DNA from: JACKOD01 sp041591635
GTDB taxonomy: Bacteria; Pseudomonadota; Gammaproteobacteria; Pseudomonadales; Oleiphilaceae
Assembly: GCA_041591635.1 (NCBI GenBank)
Contig: JBFHRO010000137.1
Span: 1-8,596, forward strand
DNA: 8,596 nt
Direction of reading: 5' to 3'
In this document: positions 1 to 6,187 of the stretch, piece by piece
Position numbering within the stretch: the stretch's first letter is position 1
Layout of the letters: each line of letters begins with the position of its first letter
The notes under the pieces: generated by a model
Told to the model about the DNA's origin: nothing
What the model saw: the letters and a program-made list of their open reading frames with translations, nothing else
Database searches by the model: none
Program-made: the position numbers and the translations under genes

Positions 1-226
1 CAACCCAAATACCACCCAACAGCCAATGATGCATGGACTGCGTGCATTTTAAATGCGCCACACTCCCGGCTGGCTGGCGTCGATGATATTCAGTAGTTGA
101 GACCAACCTGGTTGACCCCGTAACCCAACAGATCACCCATGACTATTCGCCCAAGAAAGAGACACAACTTCAAAACAGCGGAGGAAATTTACAGTGAAAT
201 TTAAACTGAGTTGTCGCACTTCAAAG
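1..226. other. Non-coding flank upstream of vapBC
   Basis: I find no convincing gene here. The longest sensible reading is a 21-codon frame at 139-204 without a ribosome binding site. Small structures are visible: an odd palindrome GCATTT-T-AAATGC at 44-56, another CAACC-T-GGTTG at 104-114, and a direct repeat GAAATTTA at 184-191 and 196-203. The base composition is closer to vapBC than to the GC-rich pump genes, so this is probably part of the same accessory segment. Its function is unknown. Confidence 0.5.
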
Positions 227-256
227 TTGATACCAGGCGAACTCCTAGATAATAAT
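227..256 (+). promoter_or_regulatory. Likely vapBC promoter
   Basis: TTGATA (227-232) matches the -35 consensus in 5 of 6 bases. AATAAT (251-256) matches the -10 in 5 of 6, with an 18-base spacer. An alternative -10, GATAAT at 248-253, leaves a 15-base spacer. The -10 abuts the inverted repeat that is the likely operator, which is the usual layout for an autorepressed toxin-antitoxin operon. This is a consensus match only. Confidence 0.5.
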
Positions 257-283
257 GTGTATGATCGCGAACATTAATACACA
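256..283 (+). promoter_or_regulatory. Inverted-repeat operator candidate for VapBC autoregulation
   Basis: Perfect 7-base arms TGTGTAT (256-262) and ATACACA (277-283) are separated by 14 bases. The centre-to-centre distance is 21 bases, two helical turns, so two ribbon-helix-helix dimers would bind the same DNA face. The repeat lies between the -10 and the vapB ribosome binding site (TTGAGG, 285-290). VapBC complexes commonly repress their own promoters through such repeats; its use here is inferred. Confidence 0.5.
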
Positions 284-298
284 CTTGAGGCACATTTT

Positions 299-493
299 AT
301 GCGAACCAATATTGTGATTGATGACGAGTTAATGGCCAACGCATTAAAAGCTAGCGGCTTAAAAACAAAGAAAGATGCTGTTGAAGAGGGTTTGAGGCTT
401 CTCATCAAGCTTAACCAACAGCATGAGGTACGCAGTTTGCGCGGCAAAATAACCTGGGAAGGCAATCTGGATGAGATGCGGGGCGGAAAATGA
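299..493 (+). CDS. vapB: VapB-type antitoxin (ribbon-helix-helix)
   Basis: A 64-residue antitoxin that would neutralise the VapC ribonuclease encoded by the next gene and, with it, repress the operon. Residues 1-40 have the ribbon-helix-helix pattern of the VapB/DUF2191 group: an N-terminal strand (TNIVIDDELM), then a helix with KTKKDAVEEGLRLLIKL. The C-terminal part, with RSLRGKITWEG, is the expected flexible toxin-binding tail. The length is normal for the family. The ATG at 299 is chosen because TTGAGG (285-290) lies 8 bases upstream and the strand motif starts right after it. Its stop overlaps the vapC start in ATGA (490-493), so the two are translationally coupled. The gene is intact and AT-richer than the pump operon, suggesting acquisition. 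Confidence 0.93.
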   Translation: MRTNIVIDDELMANALKASGLKTKKDAVEEGLRLLIKLNQQHEVRSLRGKITWEGNLDEMRGGK

Positions 494-888
494 TAATAGC
501 CGATACCAGCGTTTGGATTGGCTATTTGAACGGCAGCTCTGACCCCGCAACCGACAGGCTAGACTTTGAACTACTGCAAGGCAATGTGGCAATCGGTGAC
601 CTCATTTACCTGGAGATACTGCAAGGCATCAGGAGTGATGCGGATTACCAGCGAACCAAGAGCACCTTGGGAAAACTAGAACAGCATGCAATGCTCGGCC
701 GAGAAATGGTCGAACTTTGCGCCGAAAACTATAGGGCGCTTCGTAAAAAAGGCATCACTATCAGGAAAACAGCGGATGTGATTATTGCTACTTTCTGCAT
801 AATCAATCGACTACCGCTTTTGTTCACAGACAGGGACTTTACACCCTTTGTTGAGCATTGCGGTCTATTGGCACACCCTCACAGATAA
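490..888 (+). CDS. vapC: VapC-type toxin, PIN-domain ribonuclease
   Basis: A 132-residue PIN-domain endoribonuclease. Family members cut tRNA or rRNA when freed from VapB and arrest growth; the RNA target here cannot be told from sequence. The acidic metal-binding set is complete: D5 in IIADTSVWIGYL, E42 in IYLEILQGI, D96 in RKTADVIIA, and D114/D116 in LFTDRDF. Length is typical and no frame damage is seen, so it should be active. The start overlaps the vapB stop by four bases, which keeps toxin output tied to antitoxin translation. It is transcribed against the minus-strand remnants that follow, and its stop is only about 30 bases from the truncated 5'-nucleotidase. No clear rho-independent terminator follows it. 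Confidence 0.95.
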   Translation: MIIADTSVWIGYLNGSSDPATDRLDFELLQGNVAIGDLIYLEILQGIRSDADYQRTKSTLGKLEQHAMLGREMVELCAENYRALRKKGITIRKTADVIIATFCIINRLPLLFTDRDFTPFVEHCGLLAHPHR

Positions 889-911
889 CGCTGGAATATG
901 CGCAAAGGGTG
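842..911. repeat. 9-base inverted repeat bracketing the vapC 3' end
   Basis: CACCCTTTG (842-850, inside vapC) is the exact reverse complement of CAAAGGGTG (903-911, in the gap before the broken nucleotidase). The 52-base interval is too long for a classic terminator loop and there is no T tract. The right arm sits ten bases from the nucleotidase breakpoint, so it may relate to the rearrangement, or it may be chance. Confidence 0.35.
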
Positions 912-920
912 AAGCACCGC

Positions 921-1193
921 TTAGAAACGCCGCCCGGTGGTTGAGGAGTTGCGCGAGAGCAGCACCACCTCCACCGGCCTGAGCTCCGGGAAGCGCTGGT
1001 TAATCGAGAGGAAGCGCTTGATAAACGCAAAGGCGACACCCTTGCCCAGCAGGGTATCGAGGTTCTGTTCCTGAAAGTCCTTGTAGGCCTTGGCTCCCTG
1101 CTCGCGGAATACCCGATCCGACTCCGTCAAATCAAACAGCGCACTGGACGACACCGCAATCACGAATTTTTGGTCGATGGGATAGGCGGGCAT
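921..1193 (-). pseudogene. 5'-nucleotidase (PF06189 type), N-terminal fragment
   Basis: The 90 codons look like the start of the cytosolic 5'-nucleotidase family PF06189: PIDQKFVIAVSSSALFDLTE, then ESDRVFREQGAKAYKDF, GVAFAFIKRFLSIN and the RPVEVVLLSRN segment holding the first phosphatase-like motif. Full-length members are roughly 300 residues, so about two thirds is missing. The frame stops after TTGRRF, just where the family continues, and no other frame restores the match up to vapC. The start at 1193 is supported by AGGAG about 10 bases upstream. It follows the HsdS stop directly (TAAATG), so in the ancestor it was probably the next gene of a restriction operon. The recognition is from memory of the family; the fragment is unlikely to be active. 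Confidence 0.8.
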
Positions 1194-1295
1194 TTAGAGG
1201 GCTCCTGAGAAGGCTTTTTGACCAAGCGCATTAAACAGAGTGAACGCTTTGCTCAACCCCGATGCAGCCTCGACTTGTATTTTCGAAATGATCTT
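1194..1295 (-). pseudogene. hsdS: HsdS C-terminal fragment (type I restriction specificity subunit)
   Basis: This 33-codon frame has no start of its own. It begins KIISKIQVEAASGLSKAF and ends LFNALGQKAFSGAL before a TAA at 1194-1196. An ending of the form LF-x-x-LQ-x-x-AF-x-G-x-L after a helical stretch is common in HsdS proteins, where the last conserved helix closes the specificity subunit. It is one base out of register with the HsdS piece at 1294-1419, and the intervening HsdS sequence is absent. I read both as one gene with an internal deletion. The TAA abuts the ATG of the 5'-nucleotidase fragment, and that gene's ribosome binding site lies inside this coding sequence. The assignment is weaker than for the neighbouring HsdS piece because it is so short. 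Confidence 0.6.
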
Positions 1296-1419
1296 AAGTG
1301 GCCACGCGCTGATTTAGATAGGCACCGACCGCGCATGAGTCGACAACAGCAACTTTTCCGACGGTAGCTCCAGAAAGGGCCATCAAAATATCACCACCTC
1401 TGATTCTAAACTGATCTCG
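1294..1419 (-). pseudogene. hsdS: HsdS internal fragment (end of a target recognition domain)
   Basis: The frame reads RIRGGDILMALSGATVGKVA and then AVGAYLNQRVAT before a TAA. The pattern GDILMALSGAT-x-GK...AYLNQRV is a strongly conserved signature near the end of target recognition domains of type I restriction specificity subunits, which choose the DNA sequence modified or cut by HsdM and HsdR. Only about 40 of the usual 400 or more residues remain. The upstream side runs straight into the nuclease remnant in another frame, and the downstream side stops where the family goes on. No hsdM or hsdR is in the window. It is non-functional. Confidence 0.8.
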
Positions 1420-1766
1420 AACTGGGTGATGTGTTTGACCAGCCCCTGCTCCAACTCTCGCTCGTGATAGTCGTTGGTCAGACTCAGAAAATCGAATACA
1501 TAAGGGTCTTTCAGGCTTTGCTCGGCCAGATCGGATTGCAAGGGCGGTAGCGTTTGCTGGAAGTTGGTGACGGCACTGCCCTTGCGCTGCCACAACTGGC
1601 TTTCTATCTGCTGGATCAGTACGTTGCGGCTCCAACCGTGCTGTTGGGTACCGGTGACATAAAACCAAGCCTCTTCCAGCCGATTACATTTGTTGATAAT
1701 GGCCTGATTATGCCCCCATGGTATCTGCGTAATTTGCGCAACAGCTTGTTGCGCAATTGCCGAGTC
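1419..1766 (-). pseudogene. yhcG: YhcG/DUF1016 PDDEXK nuclease, internal fragment
   Basis: Reading in the frame of the upstream TAG gives an uninterrupted 116-codon stretch: AQQAVAQITQIPWGHNQ, then EEAWFYVTGTQQHGWSRNVL, IQQIESQLWQRKGSAVTNFQ, LPPLQSDLAEQSLKDPYVFD and HERELEQGLVKHITQF. This is the signature of the YhcG/DUF1016 family: IPWGHN and GWSRNVL in the N-terminal domain, KDPYVFDFL and ERELEQ...HI at the start of the PDDEXK_5 nuclease domain. The N-terminal third is missing, and so are the catalytic region (normally continuing with a GFAFVGRQ-like motif) and the C-terminus. An in-frame ATG exists only deep inside. Family members often sit beside type I restriction genes and are linked to defence, which fits the adjoining hsdS pieces. 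Both ends are abrupt junctions. It cannot encode a working nuclease. Confidence 0.85.
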
Positions 1767-4700
1767 CTAGGCACCCACTGGGGCGTGCAATGACTGACAG
1801 CCGTCAGGGTGTTCGCCCGGGCCGGCGTGCGCTGACGAGGCGTTGGCCAACACCCCTCCCCCGCACCCCACCAGCAAAGGCACGGCAAACAGGGTGATCA
1901 GGGTGGCGAAGAGTTCGCCGTACACCAGGGAGACCGCGGCCGGAATCAGGTACTGGGCCTGTTCCGAGGTTTCCAGCAGCAGGGGGGCGAGGCCGGCCAG
2001 GGTGGTGAAGGTGGTGAGAAAAATGGCGCGAAAGCGTCGGGCGCCGGCCTCGACCAGGGCCTGATCCCGCGCCATACCTTCGGCCCGCAGCTGGTTATAG
2101 GTGGTGAGCAGTACCAGGCTGTCATTGACCACAATGCCGGTGAGCGCCAGCATGCCAAAGAACGACAGCAGGCTCAGCGAAATGCCCGCGATCAGATGAC
2201 CGGCCACCGCGCCGGCGAGGGCGAAGGGAATCACCCCCATGATGATAAACGGCTGGGTATAGCTTTTCAGTGGCACGGCCAGCAGGGCGTAGATCAGCAA
2301 CAATGCCAGAATCAGCGCCTCTTTCAAGCCGCCCTGCAGTTCCCCCTCTTCGGCCAGCTCTCCGGCAGCCCGAACCCTAAGATCCGGCAGCTGCCTTGCG
2401 AGTTCAGGAATCACGCCGGCCTGCAGTTGCGCCAGCACTTCGGCCGCGCTTACCCGGGACTTGTCGAGGCGGGCATAAACCGTGGCCGCACGTTCGCCAT
2501 TGCGCCGCCAGATGACGCCCGGCACGTACCTGGATTCGAGGCTCGCCACTTCGGTCAGCCCCACCCATTGCCCTTGCGGGGTGCGGATCTGCGCCTGTAA
2601 CAGATCGCCCAGCGAATCGCGTGCCTCGTCGGGATGACGCAACAACACCCGGATTTCATCGCCGTTGCGCTGTAATCGCTGCACTTCCAGCCCGCCGTAG
2701 CGGTTGGCGATGTCGTTGGCCAGCTGTTCCTGGGTAACGCCCAGCAATCCGGCCTGGGGCGTGAGGTGCAGCTGAATTTCGGGCGCGGCGCCCTTGAGGT
2801 CGTCACGCACATCCGACACCCCCTTCAGTCCTGCCAGGGCCCGGCTTACCTGCTCAACACCGGTGCGCAGGCGTGACTCGTCGGTGGCGTTGAGGGTCAG
2901 GGCAAAACCGCCCCCCAGAGCTTCGGTGGCTGAAAAATCCAGTTCGCGGGCGCCTTCAAGCACCCCGGTCCGCTGCCGCCAGCGCTGTACCAGCGCAAGG
3001 GTGCCCGGGCCGCGTCCGGCCTCGGGTGCCAGTTCGGCGTAGATCTCTACCTGGTGTGCGCCGCTGATCGCGGTCATCACCCGGGCGATGGGCGGCTGCG
3101 CCAGTGCGTACTCGCGAGTGACTTCCTCGTTAACGGCCTGCGCCATCTGTTCCAGATGCAAGGTATGGGCGCGGGTCAGCGCAAACGGGCTCTGGGGGTC
3201 CATGGCCAGGGTAACCCGAATCAGGCTGCCGGGCACATCGGGGAAGAAACTGCTGCGCACCACCCCGGTGACGCCCAGGCCAATGCCCAGCATGGCCAGT
3301 GTCAGCAACAGCACCAGCGAGGCGTGACGGTAGCGCAAGGCCAGCGCCAGCGCGGGCCGGTAGTGACAGACAATCACCTGCTGCAAGAGGCCATCGAGGG
3401 TCTGCTGCAGGCGCTGCCAGGCGCGGGCAAGGGCCGAGGTTCCGGGCGGGCGATGGAAGTCTATGGCGGCGAGGTGGGCTGGCAGAATGCATTTGCTCTC
3501 CAGCAGGGAAAAAAACAAGGCAATGATGACACCCGCCGAGAAGCCGCCCAGCACCTTGCCCAGCGGATTCTCCAGCAGCAACAGGGGGTAGAAGGCCGCC
3601 ATGGTGGTCAGCACGCCGAACAGGGTGGCGGTGGCGACCTTGTCTACCCCTCGCTGGGTGCCCAGTATGGCATCCGGCGTCAGCTGGCGCTCACGGTGCA
3701 CGCTCTCGCCCACCACAATGGCATCGTCTACCAGCAATCCCAGCACCAGGATCATGCCAAAGGTGGTGATATCGTTGAGCGAATAATCCAGCGTGTCCCA
3801 CCCCATGAGCCACAGGGTGCCGGCAATGGAGACCGGAATGCCCATGGCCACCCAGAACGCCAGGCGCACCTGCAAAAACAGCGACAGTATCACCAGTACC
3901 AGCACCAGCCCCTGCACTGCGTTACTTTTCAACAGGGCCAGGCGGTCGGCGATATAACCGCTTTGATCGGCCCAGATCGCGACCTGCACCCCGGCAGGCA
4001 ACAGCGGCTGCAGTTGGGCCACGACCTCTCTGGCACTGGCGCTGACGTGCAAGAGATTACCCTTGCCGTCGATCCGGATTTCCAGACCGATGGCGGGTAC
4101 CCCCTGATAACGCACCTGAGACTCGGTTTGCGCAAAACCATCGACGATCTCGCCCAGATCGCCCAGGCGCAGTTGCCGTCCGTCGGCGCCGGTAATCACC
4201 GGCAGCGAGGCAAAATCCTGCCAGTGATAGGCCTGGTGATCGGCCCGCAGCCCAATGCTGCCGGCATCGGTGCTGAGCGTGCCCGAGCGGTGCAACAGTG
4301 AGGCCTGGTTGATGCGCGCGGCAACCTCGGTGTAACCAAGGTCATGTGCCTGCAAGCGTTGCGGATCGAGTTCAATGCGGATTTCAGGGGTCTTTTCGCC
4401 CCAGTGGCTGATTTTGGTAATGTCGGGGTGTGCCAGCAGGGCCGCCTTGACCTGACGCCCCGAACGCTGCAATACCTCTTGCTCCACCGCACCGTAGACC
4501 TGAACGATCAGGGCCGGAAATTCAAATGCCTCCTGACGGATGACCGGGCGCTCGGCCAGCTGCGGCAGGCCGGATACTGTCTCCAGACGGGCCTTGACCG
4601 CCTCCAGCAGGCGCGGCAGGGGGTACCCTTCGGTGGCCTTCACCTGTACGTAGGCGTTCATGGGGGTCGATGAACTGATCAGCCGCTTGACCCCGGGCAA

Positions 4701-4922
4701 CCCTTGCAGCGCCTTTTCCAGCTTGCGGGTCACGGTTTCATCGACCTGGGACGCGCTGGCGCCGGGATAGGTGACCGAAATGCCGATGGCATCGGGCGGG
4801 ATTTTGGGAAAGCCTTCAATACGCATCTGGGTGGCGCCAAGAAAGCCGGCCACCAGAATCAGTCCCATCAACAAATTGGCAGCAACGGGGTTACGAATGA
4901 ACCAGTGGGTCAGCGCATGCAT
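1767..4922 (-). CDS. RND-family efflux permease (inner membrane pump)
   Basis: A 1051-residue RND/HAE1-type, proton-driven exporter that works with the adaptor encoded just upstream. Visible features are TM1 (12-32); the early periplasmic motif IEGFPKIPPDAIG...TYPGASASQVDE (35-62); TM2-6 (about 336-480) including TM4 with LVLGLLVDDAIVVGE, where D399/D400 are the expected proton-relay pair; TM7 (534-555); a second periplasmic loop; and TM8-12 (868-1018) with TGIVVNDSLVLLTTYN in TM10. The start is the ATG at 4922, not the longer in-frame ATG at 5162, because it overlaps the adaptor stop (TGATG), has AGGAG 10 bases upstream, and begins with a normal RND N-terminus (HWFIRNPVAANLLMG). Substrate is unknown. 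The tail after VPLLVG lacks basic residues and is odd; its TAG is in frame with the nuclease remnant. Confidence 0.95.
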   Translation of the reverse strand: MHALTHWFIRNPVAANLLMGLILVAGFLGATQMRIEGFPKIPPDAIGISVTYPGASASQVDETVTRKLEKALQGLPGVKRLISSSTPMNAYVQVKATEGYPLPRLLEAVKARLETVSGLPQLAERPVIRQEAFEFPALIVQVYGAVEQEVLQRSGRQVKAALLAHPDITKISHWGEKTPEIRIELDPQRLQAHDLGYTEVAARINQASLLHRSGTLSTDAGSIGLRADHQAYHWQDFASLPVITGADGRQLRLGDLGEIVDGFAQTESQVRYQGVPAIGLEIRIDGKGNLLHVSASAREVVAQLQPLLPAGVQVAIWADQSGYIADRLALLKSNAVQGLVLVLVILSLFLQVRLAFWVAMGIPVSIAGTLWLMGWDTLDYSLNDITTFGMILVLGLLVDDAIVVGESVHRERQLTPDAILGTQRGVDKVATATLFGVLTTMAAFYPLLLLENPLGKVLGGFSAGVIIALFFSLLESKCILPAHLAAIDFHRPPGTSALARAWQRLQQTLDGLLQQVIVCHYRPALALALRYRHASLVLLLTLAMLGIGLGVTGVVRSSFFPDVPGSLIRVTLAMDPQSPFALTRAHTLHLEQMAQAVNEEVTREYALAQPPIARVMTAISGAHQVEIYAELAPEAGRGPGTLALVQRWRQRTGVLEGARELDFSATEALGGGFALTLNATDESRLRTGVEQVSRALAGLKGVSDVRDDLKGAAPEIQLHLTPQAGLLGVTQEQLANDIANRYGGLEVQRLQRNGDEIRVLLRHPDEARDSLGDLLQAQIRTPQGQWVGLTEVASLESRYVPGVIWRRNGERAATVYARLDKSRVSAAEVLAQLQAGVIPELARQLPDLRVRAAGELAEEGELQGGLKEALILALLLIYALLAVPLKSYTQPFIIMGVIPFALAGAVAGHLIAGISLSLLSFFGMLALTGIVVNDSLVLLTTYNQLRAEGMARDQALVEAGARRFRAIFLTTFTTLAGLAPLLLETSEQAQYLIPAAVSLVYGELFATLITLFAVPLLVGCGGGVLANASSAHAGPGEHPDGCQSLHAPVGA
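1794..1807. repeat. Short hairpin near the pump stop codon
   Basis: CTGAC (1794-1798) and GTCAG (1803-1807) flank a four-base loop about 25 bases before the pump stop codon. There is no T run on either strand, so I do not call it a terminator. It lies in the short interval where the pump gene gives way to the nuclease remnant. Confidence 0.3.
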
Positions 4923-6187
4923 CAGCGGGGGGCTCCTGGTGTAAGGGTGGCGAGGGTGACAAGGCGGGTGTCGGCCTGGTTCGGCTCGCGTACCGCGACC
5001 AAGGTGCCGGGAACGAAGTTCGACAAGGGCGCCAGCACCAGATTCCATGCGCCCACAGCGGGCCCTTCGCCTTCGGGCAGAGGCAGATAAAAGTGCTGCT
5101 GATCGGCAAACAGCGGCTGGGCCCGGTAGCGCTGCAACTGGCGGGAAGCATCCACCCACCACACATACCCATCACGGGTATAGGCGCCTTGCGGCACCGC
5201 CAGCACTGCATCAAAACGCCGCCCCGGCAAGGTGACCCTTACGGTCTCACCCGGCAGCAGGCGCGGGTGCGTGGCCGATGCCCCCTGGGGTTCGGCCGGC
5301 AAGTTCAGCGTCAGGTACAGGCGGCGCTGGCGACTGGCACGGTCGATCTCGGCACCTTCGCGCTCAAGCCGGGCTTGCCAGCGTGCTTCACCCTGCAACA
5401 GCTGCACCTGGGCCGGCTGGCCTTGCCAATCGCTGGCCAGCAACTGCCACTGGCTGGCATCCAGCAACACGGGAATCTCGAGCTGGCGGTGATCCAGGAG
5501 CTCAAGCAGCATTTGCCCGGCCTCCACCACCTCGCCGGGATTCACCGAGGTGCGCACAATCACGCCATCGTAGGGCGCCCGCAGGCGGGTGTAGTCCAGC
5601 TGGGTCTGGGCATCGGCCAGCGCCGCCTGGGCCGCTTCGACCTCGGCCCGGGCCGCCTGCAGCTGGGGTTCGTGTAACGTCAGGGGCGAGCCAGGCGCCT
5701 CTGCCAGGGCGGCACGCTGCCAGTTACGCCGCGCCTGCTGGGCTTCGCGCTGGGCTTCGAGCCAGCGCACTTCGCTGCGGCTGAGGCGGTTGCGGGCTTC
5801 GGCCACGGCGGCACGGTAGGCGCTGTCTTGCAGGGTTACCAGCAGGTCACCCCGGCGCACCTGGCTGCCCGCCCGTACCGCGGGGGCAATGGCAATCACT
5901 TCGGCACGCACAAAGGCCTTGATGGCGGTTTGCCAGCGCGGTTGCACCTGGGCCAGCACACGGATTTGTGCGCGCTGGCTGGCGGGGGCAATCTGGCGCA
6001 CCGACACCGGCAGGGGCTCAGGCACGATGGCGGCCGGCGCAGCAGGTGCATTGCTCGCGGCCATCTGTTCAAGCCATCCCAGCGCGGCACCCAGTACCAG
6101 CAGGGCAGCGCCCAGGGCCAGCCATTGGCGCCTTGGGCGTGGCGCACTCATTGCGGATGTACCTGGGTCGGTGTTGCTGACTGTCAT
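4922..6187 (-). CDS. Periplasmic adaptor (membrane fusion protein) of the RND pump
   Basis: A 421-residue HlyD/AcrA-like adaptor that would link the inner-membrane pump to an outer-membrane channel. One N-terminal membrane anchor (about 22-40, rich in Ala and Leu) follows the basic segment PRPRRQW; there is no lipobox cysteine, so it is held by the helix, not by lipid. Next come the first half of a lipoyl-like domain (about 94-125, PAVRAGSQVRRGDLLVTLQD), an alanine/glutamine-rich coiled-coil hairpin (about 125-198), the second lipoyl half (DYTRLRAPYDGVIVRTSVNP, 198-217, then GEVVEAGQMLLEL), and beta-barrel and membrane-proximal parts. The ATG at 6187 overlaps the DUF418 stop (ATGA) and has AGGAG 8 bases upstream; an ATG at 6208 lies inside the DUF418 gene and is less likely. 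Its stop overlaps the pump start. Confidence 0.93.
   Translation of the reverse strand: MTVSNTDPGTSAMSAPRPRRQWLALGAALLVLGAALGWLEQMAASNAPAAPAAIVPEPLPVSVRQIAPASQRAQIRVLAQVQPRWQTAIKAFVRAEVIAIAPAVRAGSQVRRGDLLVTLQDSAYRAAVAEARNRLSRSEVRWLEAQREAQQARRNWQRAALAEAPGSPLTLHEPQLQAARAEVEAAQAALADAQTQLDYTRLRAPYDGVIVRTSVNPGEVVEAGQMLLELLDHRQLEIPVLLDASQWQLLASDWQGQPAQVQLLQGEARWQARLEREGAEIDRASRQRRLYLTLNLPAEPQGASATHPRLLPGETVRVTLPGRRFDAVLAVPQGAYTRDGYVWWVDASRQLQRYRAQPLFADQQHFYLPLPEGEGPAVGAWNLVLAPLSNFVPGTLVAVREPNQADTRLVTLATLTPGAPR

Noticed and set aside
14..129. ACCCAAC at 14-20 and 123-129 as integron core sites (GTTGGGT on the minus strand), which would make vapBC a gene cassette
   Set aside because: No matching GTTRRRY core or attC-like imperfect palindrome follows vapC, and the 842-911 inverted repeat lacks the core motifs.
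139..204. 21-codon frame beginning MTIRPRKRHNF
   Set aside because: There is no ribosome binding site, it is very short, and no family is recognised.
1294..1668. A single 124-codon minus-strand protein
   Set aside because: Only its last 42 codons carry HsdS motifs. The earlier part is an out-of-frame reading of the YhcG remnant, so it is not one real gene.
3054..4301. Long plus-strand frame of 415 codons antisense to the pump gene
   Set aside because: Its product is rich in Gln, His, Gly and Arg with no family resemblance. It is the mirror of a GC-rich pump gene with a clear RND protein on the other strand.
4923..5162. 80-residue N-terminal extension of the pump frame
   Set aside because: It overlaps the adaptor gene in another frame, is Arg/Ala-rich without domain features, and the ATG at 4922 has a ribosome binding site and a stop/start overlap.
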